Below, piece by piece: positions 41,968 to 50,830 of a stretch of 64,000 bases of DNA. The stretch spans positions 62,001 through 126,000 of the forward strand of contig QWOP01000085.1 in NCBI GenBank assembly GCA_003669605.1, given 5' to 3'. The notes beneath the pieces are model-generated. The model was not told where the DNA came from, ran no database searches, and saw only the letters and a program-made list of their open reading frames with translations. This DNA comes from Planctomycetota bacterium. GTDB taxonomy: Bacteria > Planctomycetota > Planctomycetia > Pirellulales > UBA1268. Both the position numbers and the translations under genes were made by a program. The first letter of the stretch is position 1, and the number at the start of each line of letters is the position of its first letter.

Positions 41968-42367
41968 GGTAGGCCTCCCGGTAACTCTCGAGCAGCGGAT
42001 CGACAAGCATGATGAATTCCCGCAGCCGGAGCGGATTCATTCCACGGACATGGATCCGGCCAGCCAGGAAGGCGGCGCCGAGCGAGCGGCGCGCGAAGGC
42101 GGCGTCCTCGAGCGTCGAACGCTGCATGCGGACGACGAATGGTGGTTGGTCGAGCGGCGCGGCGACGCAAAGTGCATCGGGCCCGGCGGCGAGGCAGAGC
42201 TTGGTGTCGACGTCGGGAAATTCCCACTGGATGCTGGGCATCGCCCCGGCGAGTTTCTGCCGCTGGGTGGACGAGAGTTTGCCATTGAGGATACTGATCA
42301 TCCTCCCGAGGATCGCGGTGAAGGCGTCAAGTTCGGACGTGGGCAAACCGCTGGCGGGGGTCGGCAT
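41930..42367 (-). CDS. SCP2-like sterol carrier domain protein
   Basis: The 145-residue product resembles SCP2-type lipid-binding domains: a mixed alpha/beta unit with LSSTQRQKLAGAMPSIQWEF and, near the end, FLAGRIHVRGMNPLRLREFI, where the GxxHVxGxxPL strand-helix is the family mark. Strands LCLAAGPDALCVAAPL and FVVRMQRSTLEDAAF form the sheet. Such domains carry acyl or lipid ligands. AGGAAG ten bases before the ATG at 42367 supports this start; a longer version from 42403 is possible. Its end overlaps the start of the reductoisomerase-like gene, so the two are probably translated together. Confidence 0.6.
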   Translation of the reverse strand: MPTPASGLPTSELDAFTAILGRMISILNGKLSSTQRQKLAGAMPSIQWEFPDVDTKLCLAAGPDALCVAAPLDQPPFVVRMQRSTLEDAAFARRSLGAAFLAGRIHVRGMNPLRLREFIMLVDPLLESYREAYLECSAAPSAPVS

Positions 42368-42547
42368 GGCGACAGGGCTTCCTGGGACGCGGGTTCCATC
42401 CATGGTCCCGAGCCACCGGCCGCGGGGACGGGCGGAGCATAGCACAGCCGATGCGGAGGCAGGGACGGCAGATTCGCGCATTTTCCAGAGCGGAAAATGG
42501 GCTCCTGTCCGCTGGCACGCACGAGCCAGATTCCGCGTGCATCTGCG

Positions 42548-44353
42548 TCAGGGTAATTCGAGGAACCAACCGCCGATTCGCTTGGCATCGAGCGGTTCCG
42601 GCGGCATCTCCTCGCCGGTGATCCGCCAGATCGACCAATAGCAGGCGATGCCGGTCTCGAGAAACATCGTGTCCCGCGGAGCGAACTCCCGTAGCGTCTT
42701 CAACTGTGATTCGGCCTTGAATCGCCCCAAGCCCACAGCCGCCATCCAGCGGACACTGACTGCTTCCGGGGGGAGCGTGGCCACATCGGCCAGCCGCTCC
42801 GCGAATACCGGGGCCAGATCGCAATCGGGTTCGTCCTCATGGAAGAGCCCCAGCGCCCAGTAGGCGGCCGACCGCGCCCGGACATCAATCTGTGACTTGG
42901 GAACGTATTCCCGCAAGAGCGGCTCGGCTTCTCGGTAGCGGAGAATCCCGAACAACTGGTGAATCTGCTGGGCCTGCTGCCCGAACTTGGTGATGACCTC
43001 GATCGAGAGTTGTTTCTGGAGCTGGGAGCGGAGTGCCGTGGCGTAGGCCAGTAGGGGAGCGAGCGTGGCGGGGACCTCGAGTTTCCTCAATGCCCAGGCA
43101 GCGGAAACAGCGACCTCGTCGCGTGGATGGTCGAGCAGTTGCAGCAGTCTCTCGGCAGCAGGCTCGTGGTCGAGGGAACCAAGGAGGAGCGCCGCTTGCT
43201 CAAGCCCCCGCCACTGGTCGCCGGCGAGCATCGCGGTTCCCTCTTCAACCACCGCAGGCAGCAAGCCAGGTGTGGCACCGAAGTCGGCCAGCGTGCTTGC
43301 CACGAAGCGCCGCAGGGCCGGATTGCGGTCGGCTAGGAGCGGTCCAAGGCGGTGGATGCAGTCCGCGTCGCCGGGCCCGGAGACAATTCTTGCAGCGCGG
43401 GCCCTCAAGCCGGCGTCCGGCACTGCCAAGAGGCCGCGGGCGGTGTCGAGCGCCCGCACCGGAGCGATCTCATCGAGGCGGACAAGGGCGCCGGTGGCGA
43501 CTGCCGGCTCTGGGTCGGCGCAGAGGGCCACGAGGCGGTCGACCACAGCATCTCCCGATTGCCTCGCCAGCAGCGCCACTGCCAGCAGTCGGCCCAGCGC
43601 CCCGCTTCCCACCCCGCCGCTCTTGCCGCCGGCGTCACTGTCGGCCAACTTTGCGGCGAAATCGACGAGGCCCTCGGCGCGGATTTTCCCCAACGCCCGA
43701 GCCGCCGCAAGTCTGGTATCTGGTGAGGTGTCGGAATCGGCAACGATTTGCTCGAGGCCTGCGGCCGCGCGGGCTTCCTGCACCGTCCCCACAGCGTCGA
43801 TCGCCAACAGGCGGAGGCCTGGTTGCGTGTCGGGGTCTAAAAGGCGCTCCAGCCAGACGTCGTGCCACGGGGAGTGGTTCCACTTCGCCAAGCTCGGTTC
43901 GACAATCTGGGCCATGAGCAGTCCATCTTTTTCCGCCGCACTGGCCAGATCGGCAGCGGCTTCGGCAGCATCCAGGGCCACCAGCGCCCCCGCAGCGGCG
44001 CGGCGCAGCTGTGGATCCTCCTCGTCGCGGAGGGCCTGCACCAGCCGCGGCACGGTCGCCTCCAAGCCCTTCATCCCCCGCGTCGTGGCCAGCGTGATCG
44101 TGTCGATCGCCAGCCGTCGGGGCTCGACGTCGGGCCGGTCGAGCGCCTGCTGCCAGAGGGGGAGCAGTTTCTTCGAGAACGCGACCACCTCAGCCGGGAT
44201 GACGACCAGCGGATCGAGTTGCTGCGCTTGGTCGACGGCCAGGTCGACCGCTCGGGCTGGAATGGCAAGCGCCACCACAACCGCGACGGGGCAGAGGAAC
44301 GACACAGCGAGGTGGAATAGGGAATTCATGGCTACCGGGGGAGCAGGGATCAT
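42548..44353 (-). CDS. exported HEAT-repeat protein
   Basis: The 601-residue protein has a signal sequence (LFHLAVSFLCPVAVVVALAIPARA) and a nearly continuous series of HEAT-like helical pairs, such as VPRLVQALRDEEDPQLRRAA, AAADLASAAEKDG and LLQLLDHPRDEVAVSAAWAL. The C-terminal 120 residues (from KFGQQAQQIHQLFGILRYRE) are less regular. It likely acts as an external or periplasmic scaffold for the ABC complex. Its ATG (44353) overlaps the permease stop (ATGA), which argues for coupling; a second ATG at 44329 gives a more standard signal start. The gene order ABC permease-HEAT is unusual. Confidence 0.82.
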   Translation of the reverse strand: MIPAPPVAMNSLFHLAVSFLCPVAVVVALAIPARAVDLAVDQAQQLDPLVVIPAEVVAFSKKLLPLWQQALDRPDVEPRRLAIDTITLATTRGMKGLEATVPRLVQALRDEEDPQLRRAAAGALVALDAAEAAADLASAAEKDGLLMAQIVEPSLAKWNHSPWHDVWLERLLDPDTQPGLRLLAIDAVGTVQEARAAAGLEQIVADSDTSPDTRLAAARALGKIRAEGLVDFAAKLADSDAGGKSGGVGSGALGRLLAVALLARQSGDAVVDRLVALCADPEPAVATGALVRLDEIAPVRALDTARGLLAVPDAGLRARAARIVSGPGDADCIHRLGPLLADRNPALRRFVASTLADFGATPGLLPAVVEEGTAMLAGDQWRGLEQAALLLGSLDHEPAAERLLQLLDHPRDEVAVSAAWALRKLEVPATLAPLLAYATALRSQLQKQLSIEVITKFGQQAQQIHQLFGILRYREAEPLLREYVPKSQIDVRARSAAYWALGLFHEDEPDCDLAPVFAERLADVATLPPEAVSVRWMAAVGLGRFKAESQLKTLREFAPRDTMFLETGIACYWSIWRITGEEMPPEPLDAKRIGGWFLELP

Positions 44354-46005
44354 TCAGGCTTGAGCAGCCGCCAGACTTGGATGGCAAAGACGACAAGCGC
44401 CACTATGCAGGTGATCCCGGCCACCCACCAAGCAGCGGGGAGCAGTTGGTACTGAGCGAATCCCGGCATGCCGATCACGCTCAGGGCCGCACCGAGCGGT
44501 GTGATCAACAGCGCCCGTTCCACCAGCGGGCGGCCGAAGGGGTCGTCGCGGAACGCCCACACCACCAGCGGCCCGAGATACATGAGCATCAGCACGACAT
44601 ACACCGTGACGGTGGCCGAGGCGGTGCGGGAATGGAAAGCACCGACCGCCGCGCTGACCGCCAGCGTCATCGCCACCGCGAGCAAGACCGAAATCAGGGC
44701 GAGAACCACCTGGTTCCACATCGTCGGCTTGATCCACGTCATCACCAGGTAGCCGGGGAGGGTGGCGGCGAGGACCAGCAGCATCGTCCAAGCGACGCTG
44801 GTGAGTTTTCCGGAGGCGATCCGCCAACCGGAGAGCGTCGTCGAGCGGAGCAAGTTCCAGCCACCCCCCTCGCGTTCGGAGGAGATCAAACCTGCGGAGA
44901 GGCTGGGGGTGAGGAGAACCACCAAGGCGATTTGGAGGATGACGAGCAAGCCCCCAATCGTCTCCACGCCCCAGTCCATCGTGCCGTTGGTGGCTGCCAG
45001 GGTCATCAGCAGCGACACCACCGCACAGACCGCCGCCAGCCGCAGCAGCCAGTGGAACCGCCCGAAGCGGCGGGTGCGAAACTCTTTCACCATCACCGGA
45101 TTGAGAAACACGGGAATGCCTGACTTGCGCCGTTGTGGATCGACAAGGTACACCAGCCGTCGAAACCAACGAACGAGCGTCGACTGGTCGTCAGTGATCT
45201 TCCCCTGGTCGCGGGAGCGGTCGAAGAGCAGGTGGTTGAGTTGCAGCATCGTGGCCACGGCGAGGACCGCCGAGAGTCCCAGTCCGGCCACGAGAAACTG
45301 CCAGACGCCAGAGTCCTTTTCCAAGATGCCTCCGCCGACCGACCCCCCCTGGCCAACCAGATGCATCACCACCGGCAGTGGCGAGAGGCGGCGGAGCCAC
45401 TGCGAGATCAAGGCGTAGATCCCGTTTGTGCCTTTGGTGAGGGCGTGCGGAGCGAGGGTCAGAAAAGCGACCGCGAACACCAGCCCGTAGGTGATCCGCA
45501 CCGCGGCATCGGGCGAAGCGGCCCGCGTGCTCACGAGCAGCCCGATGGTGGTGGCAAGGATGGCTACCACAGCCAGCACCGCATAGAGCAGCCCAATCTG
45601 CCGGAGGGGATCCACGCCCCCCATGGCATACACCGCCGCCGCCGCGGGAAGCGTCGTACAGAGCATCAGTCCGGCGAAGGCCAGCACTCCGAGGAACTTG
45701 CCGGAGTAGATGGCGCGGCCAGTGAGGGGGGAGTTGAGGAGGAGGAGCAGCGTGCCCTTATTGCGCTCGCGGACGATACTCGTCGCCGGAAACGCAGGCA
45801 CCAGCAGCAACACGCCGCCCAGCAGTGCCGACGCGAAGACAAGGAACGCTCCCCGCGACCCGGATCCGGAGAGATCGACGAGGTCACCGGCAGGCCAGCG
45901 GGCCAGCACGAGAGAGGAAAATGCCAGCGCCGCTGCCAGCAGCGCCCAGATGCTCCGCGGCGCGCGGAGGATACCGAGGAACTCACGCGTGAAGACAGGT
46001 ATCAT
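44350..46005 (-). CDS. double-length ABC transporter permease (ABC-2 type)
   Basis: The 551-residue membrane protein has about twelve hydrophobic segments. Two halves look alike: the first starts at residue 1 with VFTREFLGILRAPRSIW, the second near residue 305 with NPVMVKEFRTRRFGRFHWLL, each a polar helix before six membrane segments, and each followed by an ERxxG pattern (SIVRERNKGTLLLLLNSPLT near 77, LISSEREGGGWNLLRSTTLS near 375). This is a fusion or internal duplication of a normal ABC-2 permease, which would give a complete transporter channel in one chain. It sits between the ATPase and the HEAT gene with 4-base overlaps on both sides. Confidence 0.88.
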   Translation of the reverse strand: MIPVFTREFLGILRAPRSIWALLAAALAFSSLVLARWPAGDLVDLSGSGSRGAFLVFASALLGGVLLLVPAFPATSIVRERNKGTLLLLLNSPLTGRAIYSGKFLGVLAFAGLMLCTTLPAAAAVYAMGGVDPLRQIGLLYAVLAVVAILATTIGLLVSTRAASPDAAVRITYGLVFAVAFLTLAPHALTKGTNGIYALISQWLRRLSPLPVVMHLVGQGGSVGGGILEKDSGVWQFLVAGLGLSAVLAVATMLQLNHLLFDRSRDQGKITDDQSTLVRWFRRLVYLVDPQRRKSGIPVFLNPVMVKEFRTRRFGRFHWLLRLAAVCAVVSLLMTLAATNGTMDWGVETIGGLLVILQIALVVLLTPSLSAGLISSEREGGGWNLLRSTTLSGWRIASGKLTSVAWTMLLVLAATLPGYLVMTWIKPTMWNQVVLALISVLLAVAMTLAVSAAVGAFHSRTASATVTVYVVLMLMYLGPLVVWAFRDDPFGRPLVERALLITPLGAALSVIGMPGFAQYQLLPAAWWVAGITCIVALVVFAIQVWRLLKPE

Positions 46006-46976
46006 GCCGCTGGCACCTCCCGGCGGGTGACGGAGAGGAAGGCATCCTCGAGGTCTTTGGGAATCTCGCGGAACTGCGCCACGTCGAGCCCGCGGCCAAC
46101 CAGCGCCGCCAAGATGACTGACAATTCAGTGTCGCTGCGGGCGGTGTCGAAGCGGACGAGGCTTTCGTGGGGGTGGGCCTTGACGCTGTCACGCTCTCCC
46201 GGTTCGAGGGCCTCGCGAACGGCGCTGGCCACCGTCTCGACCCGCTCCGGAGCACAGAGTTGGATTTCGAACGTCCGCCGCTGCCGCAGGTCGCGCATGA
46301 TCTGCTCGAGGGTGCCGAAGGCCCGCAGTTTCCCTTGGGTGATGATCGCCACCACATCGCAGATTCGCGACAACTCTGGGAGGATGTGGCTGGTGACAAT
46401 CAGCGTTTTCCCCATCCCGGCAAGTTTGAGAAGGAGATCGCGCATCTCGATGCGGGCCTGGGGATCGAGTCCGTTGGCCGGCTCGTCGAGGATCAGCATC
46501 TCGGGATCATGGAGCAGCGTGCGGGCAACACCCACCCGCTGCCGCATGCCGTGGGAGAGGGCCTCGACGTAACGGTCTTGCATCCACCCCGATCCGGTCG
46601 TCTCGAGCACTTCGTCGATCCGCTTCGTCCGCGCCCGTCGCGGGATGCCGAAGGCGGCACCGAAGAAGTCGAGGTATTCGCGGACGCGCATGTTGTCGTA
46701 GGCGCCGAAGGTGTCCGGCATGAAGCCCACCAACCGCTTGATCCGCCGGGCATCGCGGACGCAATCGGCACCGGCAATGGTTGCCGAACCGGAGGTCGGT
46801 CGCATGGCGCCGACGAGGATCTTGATGGTGGTCGTCTTCCCGGCGCCGTTGGGGCCGATGAAGCCGAGGATCTGGCCACGGCGCAGCGAGAGGTTGAGAT
46901 TGTCGAGGGCGGTGAAGTCACCGAACTTCTTGGAGAGGTTGCGGATGTCGAGGACGTTTTCGGCAGGGGCATTCAT
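46002..46976 (-). CDS. ABC transporter ATP-binding protein (ABC-2 type export)
   Basis: The 324-residue ATPase powers the permease encoded next. Walker A GPNGAGKTT (41-49), Q-loop near MPDTFGAYDN (86-95), signature LSHGMRQR (140-147), Walker B MLILDEPANGLD (160-171) and the switch His in TSHILPEL near 193 are intact. The C-terminal 100 residues beyond the core resemble the regulatory tail seen in CcmA/NatA-like exporters. It is separated by only 9 bases from the collagen-like gene upstream and overlaps the permease gene. The substrate is unknown. Confidence 0.94.
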   Translation of the reverse strand: MNAPAENVLDIRNLSKKFGDFTALDNLNLSLRRGQILGFIGPNGAGKTTTIKILVGAMRPTSGSATIAGADCVRDARRIKRLVGFMPDTFGAYDNMRVREYLDFFGAAFGIPRRARTKRIDEVLETTGSGWMQDRYVEALSHGMRQRVGVARTLLHDPEMLILDEPANGLDPQARIEMRDLLLKLAGMGKTLIVTSHILPELSRICDVVAIITQGKLRAFGTLEQIMRDLRQRRTFEIQLCAPERVETVASAVREALEPGERDSVKAHPHESLVRFDTARSDTELSVILAALVGRGLDVAQFREIPKDLEDAFLSVTRREVPAA

Positions 46977-46985
46977 GGCGGGCCT

Positions 46986-49766
46986 TCAGCGGGTGTGGCC
47001 GTCGACGGTGAGTCGGACGTGTTCGATGTCCCAAGTACTGCTGAGCGATGAGTCGGACATGGCGGAGTCGAAGTCAGACCCCTCGCCTTTCGCGACTGCG
47101 GCACGCTCCTTGGCGGTGGCACTGACGGTGATCGTGATCGGCACGGCGCCGCCAGCATCAAGGGCCAGTTCGGCGGCGCCCACATCGATCTGGTAGGTGC
47201 CGTTGGGTTCGGCCACCTTGAGAAGTGACACCGGCTGACCTTCGCGGAAAGCTCCTACCTCCAACTCCCGTGAGGGGGCGTTGACGCGGAGAGTGAGTTG
47301 CCCCGAGTCGAGCCGACAGGGGAGGACCGAATCGGGGAGCAGGAATCGCAGTTGCGTGGTGGTGGGGGTCGTGAGTCCCTTGACCCATTCGCCGCGGCGG
47401 AGATCGAAGGCGTTTGACCGCCCCTGCGTCCCGTCACCGAGGCGGATCGGCAGGAAGTTTGGCGGGATGCGAAACGGCGAACCTGCGGGGGTGCGTTCGA
47501 AGTGCAGTGGCGCCAGCGCCAAAATTGAGGAGCGCTCCGCGAATCCCGTGGGGGCGTCCCATCCGGCGTCTGCGGAGAAGTCGCACCAACCGAGGAACCA
47601 AGGGCGCCGGCGGAGGGCCAAGACGCCTTCGATGCCGGCCGGTGATTGGCCCCGGGGGCGCCCCGATTCCCGGAGCAGTTGCGCCGGCGACAAGAGGAGG
47701 CGACGAACAGTCTCCTGCCGCCACCGGGCGTCATCGGAGAGGATTGCCGCCGGGTTGTACTGTTCGGGCGCCATCAGACTCGTGATGCCTGCCGTGAAGG
47801 TGCCGTCGGCCGCGAGTTGAACTGCCAGTGCCGGTCCAGGCATGCCGACGATCGACGGATCGCGGAGATTGCTCACCGGACCGCCTTCAAAACGCCCCTC
47901 GAGCCCGGCCGGACCGAAGCGACCGTTGACCACCAAGCCGGGGATGATGGTCCCGGCCCCACGGATCACCAATCGTTCGACGCTCCCGGCGTGGGTGGTG
48001 GTGTTCTGCGTCGTCTCCACGTCGTCGTCGAGCCAGACGATCCGCTCGCCGTTGGTTCCCTGTGCCGCATCGGGGAGGACCCAGGTGCGCTGGCGACCGG
48101 CCCAAGCGACCGGCCGCGTTTGCTGGTCAAAGACAGCGGCGTTGCTGTCGAAGAGCGCTTCACCGGTGGCCGGTTCCAGACGGAGGAGCGTGGCGGCGGC
48201 GATTGTGGGGGCCACACGCCGCGAATTGGCAGCACCGACCAGGCCAAGCAGCGCCGCGGCAGTGAGGCTCGCTGCCGGCACAAACCAGGCCAGATTGTCG
48301 AGGCAGCGGCGCGATCCCCATAGCAGTCCGGCTCCCAGGAGCGCTGCGCAGAACGCGCCGAGGACCGAGCCGGCGAGCAGTCGCGACGGCGTGGCGTAGC
48401 CGATTTGCTGCTCGAGCGATTTCTGAAACCGACCGGCATCGAGCCGTTCGGGGCGACCGGCCAGCAAGCGGGCGGCGAGGATTCGCAGCGAGTCGGTTGA
48501 GGAGGCCCCGTCAGCAGCCAGCCAGCCGCGCGGCCCGAGTGTTGTCAGCAACACATCCCCCTGACCACAGCGGACCCAGATTGCCGCCGGCCAGCCATTG
48601 ACCGTGGCGGGGACGTCGGGGTGCGAGGTCAGGACCCGCACCATCTCGATCGGCTGTTCGTGGTCGCCGTCGTCGCTGGCTTCCATGCCGTTGTCGCGGT
48701 CGCGGGTGTGGATGGTGTAGCGGTCGAGTGCCACCCGGTCGACGTACTCAACGCCGCAGTCATGCCCCAGGATCGCCGCCAAGGTCTCCGGTTGCACGCT
48801 CTCAAGCGCGATCCAGAGTCGCCCGCCGTCGTGCACCCAGTGGCGGAGCGTTGCCAAGCCGGCGGTGTCGTTCTTCAGCCGGTCTGTCGCCAAGAGGATG
48901 GTGTCCCAGCCGCGGTGGGCAGCATGCCAGGGAGCGAGAAAATCGCTCACCATCTCCGGCGACGTGGTGTTGAGCCCCCGGGTGGAGCGGGCCGCGGCCA
49001 GGGCCGCCGGCCAGTCGTGACGCTGTTGGGTCTCTGCCGAAGTTGGGGAGAGCAGCGGTTTGGGGAGAAAGAACGTGGAACGAACCGGATCGTGGCTGAT
49101 GCGGAGCACCGACGAACTGGTGAGCCCCTCACCTTCGGCACGGGTGAGGATCTCCCGGTCCGCCGCAGCGTCAAACACCAGCGTCGAATACTCAACCGAT
49201 CCCGACTCCGTGGGAATCTCTGGAGGAACTGCGATCGGCAGCCACGTGGAGCGGTCGCTCCGAGCCGGGACCCACATCCGCCGGCCGAATTGCCGCTTGC
49301 CACCCTCAAACAGCACCGCCACCAGGGCCTCCTGGTCCTCATCGGTGGGGTTGGTGGCGCGAACGCTGAGCGTCGACCATTCGCCCGGCTTGTGCTGCTG
49401 GAGGGAACTGGTGTGGACTTCCAATCGCGGTGGCGGCGGAGGCCCTCGATCGACGCCAACTGGTGCCGGGTTGGAATCGGTGGCTGGTGCCGAAGCAGGG
49501 ACTGCCGGTGGCGCTCCCCCGGCAGTGACTCCGCCTGGCGGTCCGCCCGGACGTCCACCTGGCGGGCCACTTGGCGGTCCACTTGGCGGTCCACTTGGCG
49601 GGCCACCTGGCGGGCCACCTGGACGTCCACCTGGCGGTCCGTTCGGTGGCTGGGCAAGCGATGCCCCTTGGAGAGCGAACAAGAGCACGCACAGCGCGAG
49701 CATCGTTGAGGTGAGTGACGCCATACGCATCAGCCAAGCCTTGGAATACCGTGGGGGAAATCGCAT
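46986..49766 (-). CDS. membrane-anchored protein with collagen-like Gly-Pro tract, ABC operon
   Basis: The 926-residue protein has a signal (STMLALCVLLFALQGASLAQ, 19-38), then a Gly-Pro tract (to about residue 80) of PPG, PSG and RPG repeats, an exported beta/alpha region and two membrane segments near 460-510 (LLAGSVLGAFCAALLGAGLL and WFVPAASLTAAALLGLVG), followed by a long second extracytoplasmic region. A stretch near 285-320, GWDTILLATDRLKNDTAGLA and LRHWVHDGGRLWIAL, looks like the glutamine-amidotransferase-like domain of GldG/DUF4350 proteins (inference). It abuts DUF1080 upstream with no gap and lies 9 bases from the ATPase. No known enzyme is recognised. Confidence 0.72.
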   Translation of the reverse strand: MRFPPRYSKAWLMRMASLTSTMLALCVLLFALQGASLAQPPNGPPGGRPGGPPGGPPSGPPSGPPSGPPGGRPGGPPGGVTAGGAPPAVPASAPATDSNPAPVGVDRGPPPPPRLEVHTSSLQQHKPGEWSTLSVRATNPTDEDQEALVAVLFEGGKRQFGRRMWVPARSDRSTWLPIAVPPEIPTESGSVEYSTLVFDAAADREILTRAEGEGLTSSSVLRISHDPVRSTFFLPKPLLSPTSAETQQRHDWPAALAAARSTRGLNTTSPEMVSDFLAPWHAAHRGWDTILLATDRLKNDTAGLATLRHWVHDGGRLWIALESVQPETLAAILGHDCGVEYVDRVALDRYTIHTRDRDNGMEASDDGDHEQPIEMVRVLTSHPDVPATVNGWPAAIWVRCGQGDVLLTTLGPRGWLAADGASSTDSLRILAARLLAGRPERLDAGRFQKSLEQQIGYATPSRLLAGSVLGAFCAALLGAGLLWGSRRCLDNLAWFVPAASLTAAALLGLVGAANSRRVAPTIAAATLLRLEPATGEALFDSNAAVFDQQTRPVAWAGRQRTWVLPDAAQGTNGERIVWLDDDVETTQNTTTHAGSVERLVIRGAGTIIPGLVVNGRFGPAGLEGRFEGGPVSNLRDPSIVGMPGPALAVQLAADGTFTAGITSLMAPEQYNPAAILSDDARWRQETVRRLLLSPAQLLRESGRPRGQSPAGIEGVLALRRRPWFLGWCDFSADAGWDAPTGFAERSSILALAPLHFERTPAGSPFRIPPNFLPIRLGDGTQGRSNAFDLRRGEWVKGLTTPTTTQLRFLLPDSVLPCRLDSGQLTLRVNAPSRELEVGAFREGQPVSLLKVAEPNGTYQIDVGAAELALDAGGAVPITITVSATAKERAAVAKGEGSDFDSAMSDSSLSSTWDIEHVRLTVDGHTR
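49537..49650. repeat. 12-base tandem repeat coding the Gly-Pro tract
   Basis: Within the 46986-49766 gene, a 12-base unit like GGCGGTCCACTT or GGCGGGCCACCT is repeated about eight times with point changes and encodes the Pro-Pro-Gly/Pro-Ser-Gly tract of the product near residues 40-75. Length probably varies between strains through slippage. Confidence 0.85.
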
Positions 49767-50597
49767 CTACGGCAACTCCCGGATACGAATGTCGCGGAAC
49801 TCCGCCCACATTGGGCGGCCGGCGTGCAATTGCAGGGCGAGGATTCCGGAAGTCAGGGCCAGCGTCCTGTCGGCATCGGTGAAGTCGAGGATCAACCGGC
49901 CGTTGAGGAAGTGACGGATCCGCTGCCCCTCGGCGACGATCACCACGTCGTTAAAGTCGTCGATCCGGAAAAGGGTCTCAAACTCTGCCTGATCGATGAA
50001 CGTGGCTTCGACCTTCTTTTCTCCAGCCGCCCAGGTGGCTTGCTCGCCCACGAGGCACAGCCGTCCCCGTTTTCCCCCTTCGTCGTAGATGAAGCCCGCC
50101 ACATTGGGGAGGGTCTGCTCGTTGCGAACCTCGTGCTGGTAGCCGCGGACCACCCAAGCGTTGGGAACGGGCCCATCGGTGATGTGCCGAGAGCGGTACT
50201 GGATGCCGGAATTGTTGTCGGCTGAACAACGAAACGAGAGCCGCAGTTCGAAGTCGGCCAGCGTCGCATCGCGGCAGATCAAGAACGTGTTGCCGTTGGC
50301 GACATGCTGAAGGGTGGTTTCGCCGCGAATGACGCCGTCGCGGACGCTCCACAGCCGAGCGTCGCCGTCCCAGCCGTTGAGGTCGCGGCCGTTGAAGAGC
50401 CGACGCATGCCGGGTTGTTCATCGGGTTGGGATTGCGGTTCTCCGGCAGCCAGAGCCAGAGGGCACAGGGGCATGGAGAAGAGTGCAATCAGCAGACAAG
50501 CAATCGGGAGCGACACCCCGACAACGCTCGCGCCACGGAGTGTGGTGGAGAAGAACCGCCCGAACGTGCTCGTCACAGGCATGCTGGACTCAGGCAT
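49767..50597 (-). CDS. DUF1080 (3-keto-disaccharide hydrolase type) exported protein
   Basis: The 276-residue protein has an export signal (VVGVSLPIACLLIALFSMPL) and a concanavalin-type beta sandwich with the DUF1080 pattern: LFNGRDLNGWDG near residue 70, WSVRDGVIRGE near 85, FELRLSFRCSADNNSGIQYR near 118-137, FNDVVIVAEGQRIRHFLNGR near 219-238 and SGILALQLHAGRPMWAEFRDI at the end. The family acts on keto-sugars or glucans in planctomycetes. Its stop is immediately followed by the ATG of the collagen-like gene, so the two are one transcription unit. An alternative start is at 50582. Confidence 0.9.
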   Translation of the reverse strand: MPESSMPVTSTFGRFFSTTLRGASVVGVSLPIACLLIALFSMPLCPLALAAGEPQSQPDEQPGMRRLFNGRDLNGWDGDARLWSVRDGVIRGETTLQHVANGNTFLICRDATLADFELRLSFRCSADNNSGIQYRSRHITDGPVPNAWVVRGYQHEVRNEQTLPNVAGFIYDEGGKRGRLCLVGEQATWAAGEKKVEATFIDQAEFETLFRIDDFNDVVIVAEGQRIRHFLNGRLILDFTDADRTLALTSGILALQLHAGRPMWAEFRDIRIRELP

Positions 50598-50675
50598 GGG
50601 TGGATGAACTGCGGCAGGAATACCCGATCCGGCCCTCCCCCGTCGACGCTCGCTTGCCAGAGCCGGTTGGCCCGC

Positions 50676-50681
50676 ATGATA
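50676..50681 (-). promoter_or_regulatory. candidate -10 element TATCAT (minus strand)
   Basis: On the minus strand TATCAT lies about 79 bases before the DUF1080 start and would head the long minus-strand run. The 233-base gap has no gene. Confidence 0.28.
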
Positions 50682-50762
50682 GACGATTCGCTCGCCGCTG
50701 CGAGTGCCCTGGCAAGGGATTCTCTTCGAGGTGGGACGCTGCGTGGAAATCCGGGACAGCGA

Positions 50763-50768
50763 TAGACT
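50763..50768 (+). promoter_or_regulatory. candidate -10 element TAGACT
   Basis: TAGACT lies 62 bases before the ATG at 50831 on the plus strand. No clear -35 box. Confidence 0.33.
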
Positions 50769-50830
50769 TGGTGTCTCGAGGTCTGGCGACACAGGTTGCC
50801 TGGGGTTTTCTTTCGGGAAGGAACGAATCG

